A DNA stretch of 32,251 nucleotides from Desulfomonilaceae bacterium (GTDB lineage Bacteria; Desulfobacterota; Desulfomonilia; Desulfomonilales; Desulfomonilaceae), in contig JAVHLK010000053.1 of assembly GCA_031082285.1 (NCBI GenBank), positions 1,051 through 33,301 of the forward strand. Direction: 5' to 3'. Below, in pieces: positions 1-7,651 of the stretch. Made by a program: the position numbers and the translations under genes. A model generated the notes under the pieces. The model ran no database searches, was not told where the DNA came from, and saw nothing but the letters and a program-made list of their open reading frames with translations. The first letter of the stretch is position 1. Every line of letters begins with the position of its first letter.

Positions 1-942
1 CGGGAAACGGACGTGTACCTTTCCCAGCTTCCGCTTTTCCATTCGGGAGGTCTCTTTATTTCCGCGACTCCCACGCTCTGCAGGGGAGCCACGCTCATCA
101 TGCGCCAGGGCTTCGATCCCGACAAATTCGCCACGGACATCGAGCGGCACAGGGCCACGATCATTCTCGCGCTCACCACCATGTGGAAGTTCGTTCTCGA
201 CACGGGGCGACTCGACCGGGTGGATCTCGCCGGCGTGAGAGTGGTTCTTGGCGGCGGCGAGCGGACTCCTCCGTCCATGTTGGACGCGCTGGCCGCCAAG
301 GGATTGTACATGCAGCAGGGGCTGGGACTCACCGAGAACTCCGCCATGATCCTTCTGCCCCGCGGCGATCTGGAAAGGAAGCGGGGCTCGGTGGGTTTGC
401 CCGGCTTTTTCACTCACGCGTGGATCGAGGCTGTGAACCGGAAAGAAGCGGCGCCGGGTGAAATCGGCGAGATCGTGGCGACAGGGCCTACGGTCATGTC
501 CGGATACTGGAACATGCCGGAAAAGACCTCGGAAGCAATCGTCAACGGGGTGCTCCACACGGGAGACCTGGGGTATCGGGACGAGGAGGGGTACTTCTAC
601 ATCGTCGATCGGGCGAAGGACATGTACAGGAGCGGCGGTGAGAACGTCTATCCGGCCGAGATCGAGAAGGTGCTGGCCGGTCATCCCGGAATCTCCAATG
701 TGGCCGTAATCGGCGTCCCCGACGACAAGTGGGGCGAAACCGGCATGGCCTTTGTCGTTCCCGTAAAAGGGGCCCCAGTGACCAAAGACGAAGTTCTGAA
801 GTTCCTTGACGGCAAGGTCGCTCGGTACAAGTATCCGCGTCACGTGGAATTCATTGACGCGCTTCCCATGACGGCAAGCGGCAAGGTCAAAAAGGTGGAC
901 CTAAAAAAACGATTCGGTGCCTCGTTACGGAGTGAGCCATGA
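1..942 (+). CDS. Acyl-CoA synthetase, AMP-forming (5' truncated)
   Basis: This is the C-terminal ~313 residues of an ANL-superfamily ligase that activates a carboxylic acid to its CoA thioester via an acyl-adenylate. The frame is open to base 1, so the start lies outside the window. Family motifs in order are PLFHSGG, GLTEN (aromatic/adenine motif), SGYWNMPEKT, HTGDLG with the ribose-binding Asp, the hinge region VDRAKDMYRSGGENVYPAEIE, and the C-terminal catalytic Lys in TASGKVKK. The substrate cannot be read from this part. Its stop overlaps the next start by four bases (ATGA), so it heads or continues the 1-7248 operon. Inference: it may activate an alkyl- or arylsuccinate or a downstream acid, but family alone does not show this. 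Confidence 0.9.
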   Translation, partial: RETDVYLSQLPLFHSGGLFISATPTLCRGATLIMRQGFDPDKFATDIERHRATIILALTTMWKFVLDTGRLDRVDLAGVRVVLGGGERTPPSMLDALAAKGLYMQQGLGLTENSAMILLPRGDLERKRGSVGLPGFFTHAWIEAVNRKEAAPGEIGEIVATGPTVMSGYWNMPEKTSEAIVNGVLHTGDLGYRDEEGYFYIVDRAKDMYRSGGENVYPAEIEKVLAGHPGISNVAVIGVPDDKWGETGMAFVVPVKGAPVTKDEVLKFLDGKVARYKYPRHVEFIDALPMTASGKVKKVDLKKRFGASLRSEP

Positions 943-1886
943 AGAACCGCGTCACTGAAATCCTTGGGGGGTCTTTCCCCGTGATTCTGGGAGCCATGCG
1001 GCTGATCACGTTGGGCACCATGGCCGGCGAAGTTTCCAGGCTCGGCGCGTTTGGCCAGATTGCCGCTTCCGGGCTCTCCGGGGACCGGCTGAGGTCCGAG
1101 TTGGAACTGGCTCGCCGGATAACCGATCGGCCCGTTGGGGTGAATATTCCCCTGTATCGCCCCAACGCGACCGAAGCAATAGAGATTGCGATTGAGGCCG
1201 GTGTGAAAGCCGTCACCACATCGGCAGGCAACCCGATGAAGTTCATGGATCGCATCAAGGGAGCCGGACTGAAGGTCCTGCACAAGGTGTCATCCGTCGA
1301 GACCGCCCTTAAGGCCGCGGAAGCAGGCGTGGACGGCGTGATCGCCACCGGGTTCGAGGCAGGCGGACATATTGGGAGACAGCAGACGACCACCTTCTGT
1401 CTCATCCCGCAGCTGGCTGACGCTCTGGACATCCCGGTGGTTGCCGCCGGCGGTATCGCGGACGCACGGGGTGTCCTGGCCGCGTTCGCTCTTGGAGCCG
1501 AGGGAGTCGAGATGGGAACGCGTTTCATTGCGACACGGCAGTGCGGCGTCCCGGATTTTTTCAAGGAACGGGTCCTTAACGCAGACTCGGATGCCACCGT
1601 CCTGCTTGGAAAAGAGGCCATGCCGATCCGGGTCTTGAAGAACAAGGCTTCCCTGGGGATCAAGAATTCCGACAAAGCCAAAGAAGACGCCAAATTGGAG
1701 TCCACGGGCGACAAGAGCTATGTGCAATCCGGCGGAAACCCGGATACCGCGATCATGCCGTGCGGCCAGGTCGCGGGCCTCGTGAGCGACCTGAAGGGCG
1801 TCGAGGAACTGTTGTCCGAGCTGTCCCAGGGATGCCGGTCCCTTTCACGGGGGCTCTTCTCTGTTTTCAACGAGGAATGTCAATGA
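939..1886 (+). CDS. Nitronate monooxygenase / FabK-like FMN TIM-barrel protein
   Basis: The 315-residue protein belongs to the nitronate monooxygenase (2-nitropropane dioxygenase) family of FMN-binding TIM barrels. Supporting segments are the N-terminal PVILGAM, VNIPLY, TSAGNP, the phosphate/FMN-binding EAGGHIG, AAGGIADARG and the GTRFIAT segment. Members of this family in acyl-CoA operons are often misnamed; some are enoyl reductases or act on CoA thioesters, and nitronate oxidation is unlikely in an anaerobe. It is coupled to both neighbours by four-base ATGA overlaps, which implies a role in the same CoA pathway. The exact reaction is unknown. Confidence 0.8.
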   Translation: MKNRVTEILGGSFPVILGAMRLITLGTMAGEVSRLGAFGQIAASGLSGDRLRSELELARRITDRPVGVNIPLYRPNATEAIEIAIEAGVKAVTTSAGNPMKFMDRIKGAGLKVLHKVSSVETALKAAEAGVDGVIATGFEAGGHIGRQQTTTFCLIPQLADALDIPVVAAGGIADARGVLAAFALGAEGVEMGTRFIATRQCGVPDFFKERVLNADSDATVLLGKEAMPIRVLKNKASLGIKNSDKAKEDAKLESTGDKSYVQSGGNPDTAIMPCGQVAGLVSDLKGVEELLSELSQGCRSLSRGLFSVFNEECQ

Positions 1887-2674
1887 GCTGGAACCATATT
1901 CTGTTCGAAAAAAAGGATAACGTGGCAACGTTGACGCTCAACAGGCCCGAGAAGTACAACGCCTTCGGAGGCCGCATGCGGGAAGAAATCCGCGAGGCGG
2001 TGGATGACTTTTCCTGCGACGGGGATGCCCGCGTTCTCGTGATTACCGGAGCCGGTAAGGCTTTCTGTTCCGGCGGCGATGTGGATGAATTCGTTTCGGG
2101 TGAGACGCAGGCGCTGTCCGAGGTCGCATCCAATGTTCGTCACACCATGTGTCGAGCGGTTCTTGCCATCCATTCCGTAGAGAAACCGGTCATCGCGGCG
2201 GTGAACGGCGTTGCCGCGGGGGGAGGCTGCAATCTGGCGCTGTCGTGCGACATACGTATCGCCGGCGATCGCGCCCGATTTGGGCAGGTTTTCACCCGTA
2301 TCGGGGCCCACCCCGATTGGGGAGGAATCTACTTTCTGCCTCGGCTCGTCGGGTATGCGAAAGCCGCGGAGCTCATTTGGTCCGCGGAGATCATCGACGC
2401 ACGTGAAGCGCTCCGGTTGGGCATGGTCAACCGGGTCGTGCCCCAGGAACAGCTCATGGAAGCCGTCTATGAGCTCGCGGGGCGAATAGCCAAGAATGCT
2501 CCCCTTCCCATCGCCTTTTCCAAGAGGGGGCTTCGAAACTTCCACCGGTGGGACCTGGAGGCCGCACTGGATTACGAGGCGTACGTTCTGGAAGTGATCA
2601 GGAGCAGCCACGACATGATGGAAGGCTTCAAGTCGTTTCTCGAGAAGCGAGAGCCGCATTTCAAGGGCTGCTGA
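1883..2674 (+). CDS. Crotonase (enoyl-CoA hydratase/isomerase family)
   Basis: A 263-residue crotonase. I chose the ATG at 1883 because it overlaps the preceding stop (ATGA) and gives the usual N-terminus with LTLNRPEKYNAF. The two oxyanion-hole segments are clear: GAGKAFCSGGDVDEF and NGVAAGGGCNLALSCD. The two catalytic glutamates of classical enoyl-CoA hydratase are absent: the first position is Asn (GGCN) and the second falls in QVFTRIG. A PDWGG segment carries an acidic residue at a place used by isomerase-type crotonases. It is therefore more likely an isomerase, hydrolase, decarboxylase or lyase on a CoA thioester than a standard hydratase. It sits between the flavoprotein and the mutase. 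Confidence 0.88.
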   Translation: MSWNHILFEKKDNVATLTLNRPEKYNAFGGRMREEIREAVDDFSCDGDARVLVITGAGKAFCSGGDVDEFVSGETQALSEVASNVRHTMCRAVLAIHSVEKPVIAAVNGVAAGGGCNLALSCDIRIAGDRARFGQVFTRIGAHPDWGGIYFLPRLVGYAKAAELIWSAEIIDAREALRLGMVNRVVPQEQLMEAVYELAGRIAKNAPLPIAFSKRGLRNFHRWDLEAALDYEAYVLEVIRSSHDMMEGFKSFLEKREPHFKGC

Positions 2675-2688
2675 AGGGAGCCGAGACG

Positions 2689-4434
2689 ATGAAGACCGAT
2701 CTTGAGGCCGTATCCCGGGCCGCATCGGAATGGCAAGAAGAAGTTGTCGGCCCGAAATTGGGCAAACTAAAGGTACCCGAAAGCCCCACCCGATTCTACT
2801 CACCGCAGGATCTCCAGGATTTCGACTTCCTGGAGAGTGTCGGATTTCCGGGCCAATACCCGTTTACCGCGGGCAATGACCCGATTCCTACATGGCAGGC
2901 CAAGGCACGACAAATGGCAATGGCCGGGTACAGGTACGAGTGGGGTGCGAGCGGGTCGGGGAAGTACGGCGGCTTTGGCGCGCCTGAGGACTATCGAGAC
3001 TACCTGCTCCGCATGCATGGTCTCGGCAGGAAAGGCGGCCCTAACATTGCCTTCGACTTGCCGACCCAGTGCGGCTACGACTCGGACAGCCCGTGGGCCG
3101 AAGGGGAAGTCGGCCGTGTGGGAGTGGCTCTGGACACCTTCCGGGACTTCGAGGTGATCTACGAGGCGTATACCGGCGGCCTGGACATCGACAAGGTTCC
3201 GTCCAATTTCACCATCAATGCTCCGGCAGCTGTAATCATCGCGATGTATGTAGCTCTCGCGGAAAAACGCGGCGTTCCGCTCGACAAGCTGAGGGGAACT
3301 CCCCAAAACGACATTCTCAAGGAATTTGTGAGTCGCGGCGCGTACATCCTGCCGCCCGAGCCTTCCATGAGGCTGTTCCGGGACACGTTGGTTTTCTGCA
3401 CCGAGCATCTTCCGAACTTCAACATCACCAGCATCGGGGGATACCACATGCGAGAGGCCGGCGCCTCCAGGGAACAGGACCTGGCCTTCAGTATGGCGAA
3501 CGGCGCGGCTTACCTCCAGGCGGGAGTGGATGCAGGGCTCCCCGTCGACTCCTTTGCTCATCGCTTCACCTTCAATGCATTCGGCGGGAGCATGGAGATT
3601 TTCCAGGAGGTGGCCTTCCAGCGAGCAGCTCGCAGGATGTGGGCCGGCATGCTCCGGGAGCGTTTCGGGGCAAAGAACCCGAGGAGCATGATGATCAGAC
3701 AGATCGCGACCGCTCACGTCGGATGCACGAGCACCACGCTCCAGAGACCGCTCAATAACCTTATCAGGGCGGTAGTAGGTGCGCTGGCGGGGGCCATGTC
3801 GGGCGGGGTGCCGCTGGCGTTCCCTCCGTACGACGAACCCCTGGGATTGGGACACAGCCTGGAAGCACAGCAACTGGCTCACGACGCAACCCGGATCCTC
3901 ATCTATGAAGCCAAGGTCGGTGAAGTGGTGGACCCATGGTGCGGTTCGTACTTCATGGAATCATTGACGAACGAGATCGAGGAAGCCGCTCGCCTGGAGC
4001 TCGAGAAGATCGAAAAAATGGGCGGCGCGGTCGCGGCCGTTGACAATGGGTATATGCACCGGGCCATCGCGAAGAGCGCGTACGAGAGGCAGAAGCGGCT
4101 TGAGACCAGGGAAGAGTTCCAGGTGGGCGTGAACTGCTTCGACGGGCCCCATGAACTTGAGCTTTCTACCGGCAGGACCGTTCCGGAGGTGTATGACGCG
4201 GAACTCCTGAACTCAGCCGAAGAGAGGCAGAAAGCGACACTGAAACAGGTGAAGAGAGAGCGTCACGAAAGAGAAACGGCCCGGGCGCTCAACGAACTGC
4301 ACCGGCGGGCACGTGACGGCTACGCCAACCTGCTTCCCGAAATTCTCGACTGCGTCAAGAGCTACGCGACGCTTCAGGAGATCTGCGACGTGTTGAGGGA
4401 GGTCTTCGGCGAAGCCAAACCGGCAACCGGCTGA
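2689..4434 (+). CDS. Divergent methylmalonyl-CoA-mutase-like large (substrate-binding) subunit
   Basis: A 581-residue acyl-CoA mutase TIM-barrel subunit. The start at 2689 follows a GGGAG ribosome site; the frame is open further upstream but overlaps the crotonase gene. Family landmarks are AFDLPTQCGYDSD, GTPQNDILKEF, PPEPSMR, GGYHMREAGAS (His253, the B12-contacting His region) and VDPWCGSY. By hand alignment Tyr81 and Arg216 sit where methylmalonyl-CoA mutase has its Tyr89/Arg207 carboxylate-binding pair, which favours a malonyl/succinyl-type substrate over isobutyryl-CoA. The normally invariant RxWTxRQYAGF segment is replaced by a different Gly-rich stretch (residues 81-97). There is no C-terminal B12 domain (no DxHxxG), so a separate small subunit is expected, and none is seen here. 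MeaB follows directly. Confidence 0.88.
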   Translation: MKTDLEAVSRAASEWQEEVVGPKLGKLKVPESPTRFYSPQDLQDFDFLESVGFPGQYPFTAGNDPIPTWQAKARQMAMAGYRYEWGASGSGKYGGFGAPEDYRDYLLRMHGLGRKGGPNIAFDLPTQCGYDSDSPWAEGEVGRVGVALDTFRDFEVIYEAYTGGLDIDKVPSNFTINAPAAVIIAMYVALAEKRGVPLDKLRGTPQNDILKEFVSRGAYILPPEPSMRLFRDTLVFCTEHLPNFNITSIGGYHMREAGASREQDLAFSMANGAAYLQAGVDAGLPVDSFAHRFTFNAFGGSMEIFQEVAFQRAARRMWAGMLRERFGAKNPRSMMIRQIATAHVGCTSTTLQRPLNNLIRAVVGALAGAMSGGVPLAFPPYDEPLGLGHSLEAQQLAHDATRILIYEAKVGEVVDPWCGSYFMESLTNEIEEAARLELEKIEKMGGAVAAVDNGYMHRAIAKSAYERQKRLETREEFQVGVNCFDGPHELELSTGRTVPEVYDAELLNSAEERQKATLKQVKRERHERETARALNELHRRARDGYANLLPEILDCVKSYATLQEICDVLREVFGEAKPATG

Positions 4435-4456
4435 TCTGTAGGAGGAGACGCGGTTC

Positions 4457-5410
4457 ATGGCGGAATCGTGGGACGATCTCATTGCAGGGCTGAAACAGGG
4501 CTCCGTCCGTTCCTTGGCCAGGATGATCACCGCGGTGGAGAACCGAGCTTCCGGATGGATGGAGGCCATGAAGCGTGTTCACTCGGACGGGCGGAAAGCC
4601 GGCGTGATCGGCGTTACCGGGCCTCCCGGCTCGGGGAAGAGCAGCCTGACCGACAAGATCACGTGGGAGCTGGTGCAGGCGGGCCGATCGGTCGGCATCA
4701 TCGCGGTGGATCCTTCCAGTCCTTACTCGGGGGGAGCGCTCCTGGGGGATCGGGTTCGCATGAGGGACGTCAGTATTCTACCCGGCGTGTTCGTACGGTC
4801 CATGGCCACGAGAGGCGCCCTAGGGGGACTCACCTGGGCTGCCCACGATGTGGTCAAGATAATGGCCGCGTTCGGCAAGGACGTTATCCTGATCGAAACC
4901 GTAGGGGTAGGGCAGGACGAGATAGAGGTCGTGAAGACTGCCGACCTGGTGATGCTCGTGTGCGTGCCCGGACAGGGAGACGCAATTCAGGCCATCAAGG
5001 CCGGTGTGATGGAAATCGCGGATCTGTTTGTGGTCAACAAAGCCGACCTGGACGGTGCCGACCGGGTCGTTGCAGATGTGGAGGCAATGTTGGACCTCTG
5101 TTCGAACTCGGTTCGTGCCCGGCCCCCCGTGCTGAAGACTGCCGCCTGCACCGGAGGCGGTGTCCCGGAACTCGTCGCGGCGGTACAAAGCATGCTCGAG
5201 CTGCGCTCCGAAGACCGTTCACGACGAAAGGTGCGGGCGAAAGAGGAACTGGTACGGCTCCTCTCGACGGAAATCGCCCGTCTCGTTCATGAAAAGTGGA
5301 ATCAGGACGGATCGATGGCGTCAGCCGTCGAGGACATCCTGAGTTCAAGAAAAGATCCCTATTCCATTACGCAAGAGATGCTCGCTCCGGTTGCCGCGTA
5401 CCTTAAGTGA
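4457..5410 (+). CDS. meaB: MeaB/ArgK-type GTPase, B12-mutase chaperone
   Basis: A 317-residue G3E-family GTPase that guards adenosylcobalamin loading and reactivation of acyl-CoA mutases. Visible motifs are the P-loop GPPGSGKSS (about residues 55-63), VDPSSPYSGGALLGDR (switch I region), SMATRGALGGL, the ETVGVGQDE Walker B/switch II segment and NKAD for guanine recognition. Length and order are typical. It begins 22 bases after the mutase gene, after a GGAGGAG ribosome site, so it is almost certainly dedicated to that mutase. Confidence 0.95.
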   Translation: MAESWDDLIAGLKQGSVRSLARMITAVENRASGWMEAMKRVHSDGRKAGVIGVTGPPGSGKSSLTDKITWELVQAGRSVGIIAVDPSSPYSGGALLGDRVRMRDVSILPGVFVRSMATRGALGGLTWAAHDVVKIMAAFGKDVILIETVGVGQDEIEVVKTADLVMLVCVPGQGDAIQAIKAGVMEIADLFVVNKADLDGADRVVADVEAMLDLCSNSVRARPPVLKTAACTGGGVPELVAAVQSMLELRSEDRSRRKVRAKEELVRLLSTEIARLVHEKWNQDGSMASAVEDILSSRKDPYSITQEMLAPVAAYLK

Positions 5411-5499
5411 ATCCGGAAGACTCATCGACCCTCGTCTCATGAGAAGAAGGGTCGGAGGCGACCGAGCAAGGTCGATGCGATGGAGAAAGGAGGCGACCA

Positions 5500-5805
5500 A
5501 TGGATCAACTCGCGGCGGCATTCTTCGCCGGTGCTTTTCTGTTCAATGCGATTCCCCATCTGGTACGGGGAATATGCGGAAAACGTCATATGACCCCGTT
5601 CAACGTGAGCTCCGGCCCTGCAACGAACGTGGTGTGGGCATGGATCAACCTGGCGGCGGGGGGGGTGATCTGGAAGTCCTTTGTGCACGGAACGCCGACC
5701 CTCTCGATCTGGGTAGCCATGGGGATCGGCGGGTTCATAACTTCCCTGGGTCTGGCGATCTTTTGGACGAATCCCAAGGCACGGCTCCCTTGGCACAAGG
5801 GCTAG
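5500..5805 (+). CDS. Small multi-pass membrane protein, unknown
   Basis: A 101-residue hydrophobic protein with about three predicted membrane spans: residues ~5-25, ~45-62 and ~70-90. It ends in a short basic tail (KARLPWHKG). A good AAAGGAGG ribosome site precedes the ATG. I do not recognise the family. It lies between the mutase/MeaB pair and the PrpD-like gene in the same direction with short gaps, so it is probably co-transcribed. A role in transport or membrane association of the pathway is only a guess. Confidence 0.6.
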   Translation: MDQLAAAFFAGAFLFNAIPHLVRGICGKRHMTPFNVSSGPATNVVWAWINLAAGGVIWKSFVHGTPTLSIWVAMGIGGFITSLGLAIFWTNPKARLPWHKG

Positions 5806-5901
5806 CTCGGCCGTGCAGCAAGATCGTGCTTTCGAGTCCGGATCCCGGCTTTCCATAGTCCGCCCAAGAACATTACCGGGACAATCGGGAGGTACCGTGC
5901 C

Positions 5902-7248
5902 ATGCAGGAGAAAACAGTACAATTCACTCGAACCATTGCAGGGTTTGTGGCCGCCACGGACGCTGCAGAAATACCTTACGCAGCCTATGAACATGCCAAA
6001 ATCGCATTCATGGACTGGTTCGCGGTTACCATTGCCGGGAAGGACGACCCGCTGGTGGACAAGTTGATCCGCTATGCGGAACTCATGGGGGGAAACGAGC
6101 AGGCAACCATACTCGGGCACGGGATCAGGAAGACGGTGAGTCAGGCGGCCCTCATAAACGGCTCTGCATCTCATGCCCTGGATTATGACGACACTTTGAG
6201 GACCTTCCTGGGGCACCCGTCGGTAACCCTGTTTCCGGGGCTGCTGGCCCTCGCCGAATGGCGGGAAGCGTCGGGTAAGGACCTCCTGTCCGCCTATCTC
6301 ATCGGGCTCAAAGTCGGCGCGGTCGTCGGCGCGGCCGCGGGTCTGGAGCACTACAAGGCCGGTTGGCATGCCACATCCACCATCGGATACCTCGCTTCTG
6401 CCGGAGGGTGTGCCCGTCTCCTGGGATTGGACGAGCAGCAAACGATCCACTGCCTTGGAATTGCAGGTACGCAGGCCTCGGGACTGAAGCGGGTCTTCGG
6501 AAGCATGTGCAAGCCCTTTCACGCGGGACGGTGCTCGCAGGGAGGGGTTATGGCCGCTCTTCTCGCCCGGGAAGGTTTTACAAGCGCTGAAGACATTCTG
6601 GAAGGATCTCACGGCTTCTTTCACGTGCTGAGGGGTACGGGGAACGAAAAGGCTCTTGCAAGTCTCGGCAAGTCCTGGGAAGCTGAGAATTTGGCTCAGA
6701 AATACCATGCGTCCTGTCATGCGACCCACTCACCCATTGAGGCCGCCCTGGAAATCGTGCACAACCAAGGGATCGATCCCGGACACATCACATCCATCGA
6801 AGTCCGTTCCTCGCAGATATCACTCGACGCGGCGGGAAAGCTCGCACCGAACACGGGCTTGGAGGGGAAGTTCAGCATACCGTACTGCGTGTCCAACGCA
6901 ATCTTGAGAGGAGCTACGGGTATGCAGGCCTTTACGGATGGAAAGGTCGGCGATCCGGCCGTTCGAGAGTTCATGAACAAGGTCACGGTTTCTCTTGACG
7001 AGAGTATGGAAGCATTGGAAGCCAAGGTGACCGTGCGCACCGACGACGGGAAGACTTATTCCGCGTTTTCCGACATCCTCGAGCAGATCCCGGCCCTGGA
7101 AACAAAGAAGGTTAAGATCGCGGACAAGTATGCCGACTTGTGCGGGCCGGTGCTTGGAGATGAGAAAACGAAAGATATTGCCGAAACAATACTCGCTCTG
7201 GACGAGCTGGCCAATGTGAGAGATCTGACCGAGCGAATCACCGAATGA
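5902..7248 (+). CDS. MmgE/PrpD family protein (2-methylcitrate dehydratase-like)
   Basis: A 448-residue MmgE/PrpD fold protein. Recognisable segments are the N-terminal AKIAFMDWFAVTIAG, the central NGSASHALDYDDT (around residue 95, typical of the family's active site), GWHATSTIGYLASA, GTQASGLKRVFGSMCKPFHAGR and KYHASCHATHSPIEA. Characterised members dehydrate 2-methylcitrate or isomerise/decarboxylate small dicarboxylates such as cis-aconitate. Here it closes an operon of CoA-ligase and mutase genes, so the likely substrate is a branched di- or tricarboxylic acid; the actual one is not deducible. No methylcitrate synthase or PrpB is in the window, which argues against an ordinary methylcitrate cycle locus. 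Confidence 0.88.
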   Translation: MQEKTVQFTRTIAGFVAATDAAEIPYAAYEHAKIAFMDWFAVTIAGKDDPLVDKLIRYAELMGGNEQATILGHGIRKTVSQAALINGSASHALDYDDTLRTFLGHPSVTLFPGLLALAEWREASGKDLLSAYLIGLKVGAVVGAAAGLEHYKAGWHATSTIGYLASAGGCARLLGLDEQQTIHCLGIAGTQASGLKRVFGSMCKPFHAGRCSQGGVMAALLAREGFTSAEDILEGSHGFFHVLRGTGNEKALASLGKSWEAENLAQKYHASCHATHSPIEAALEIVHNQGIDPGHITSIEVRSSQISLDAAGKLAPNTGLEGKFSIPYCVSNAILRGATGMQAFTDGKVGDPAVREFMNKVTVSLDESMEALEAKVTVRTDDGKTYSAFSDILEQIPALETKKVKIADKYADLCGPVLGDEKTKDIAETILALDELANVRDLTERITE

Positions 7249-7651
7249 GATCGACGACGTATGACAGGGAGATATGAGCCGCGGGTCGAATCGACAATGT
7301 CATTGGGTGGAGCCGAGCGAGGCGGCAATCTCCTCCTCCCCGCGCACACGAGATTTCCTCGCTCCGCTCGCAATCTCCGATCCGAGAAGGCGGTTCCGGC
7401 TGCGCGACTCAAAGGATTGCACCGCGTTCCAGCTGATTCTTTTCGATACCGACGGGCTGTGGTATAGTTTTTTCCGGACACATCGGACTTGCTTTCACCA
7501 GATATGGTAACGATGCGCGTCTCTCGCAAAACGGATGCGGAAACGACGGCACACGCTTTGAGGCGTTCTCGACCCACCCGATAAGACTCCCTGCGTGCCG
7601 CGGCCGGACCTTCGCCCGGCAAGGGAGCCGATACAGCCGTGAGGAAAAGCC
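7249..7651. other. Intergenic region between the mutase operon and the two-component genes
   Basis: No convincing gene lies in these 403 bases. It contains an inverted repeat (GAGCGAGG at 7315-7322 and CCTCGCTC at 7357-7364), with the octamer CAATCTCC present twice (7326-7333, 7371-7378), and a probable extended -10 promoter at about 7460-7468. The inverted repeat has no T-run, so I do not call it a terminator. Confidence 0.6.
7435..7468 (+). promoter_or_regulatory. Candidate extended -10 sigma-70 promoter for the sensor kinase
   Basis: TGGTATAGT at 7460-7468 matches the extended -10 form (TGnTATAaT). The -35 region is poor (no TTGACA), as is allowed for extended -10 promoters. It lies about 180 bases upstream of the histidine kinase start, in the gap after the mutase operon. 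Confidence 0.4.

Noticed and set aside
1880-3882. Long minus-strand open frames opposite the crotonase and mutase genes, and similar ones opposite other genes.
   Set aside because: They mirror codon structure of well-recognised plus-strand genes and carry no domain motifs.
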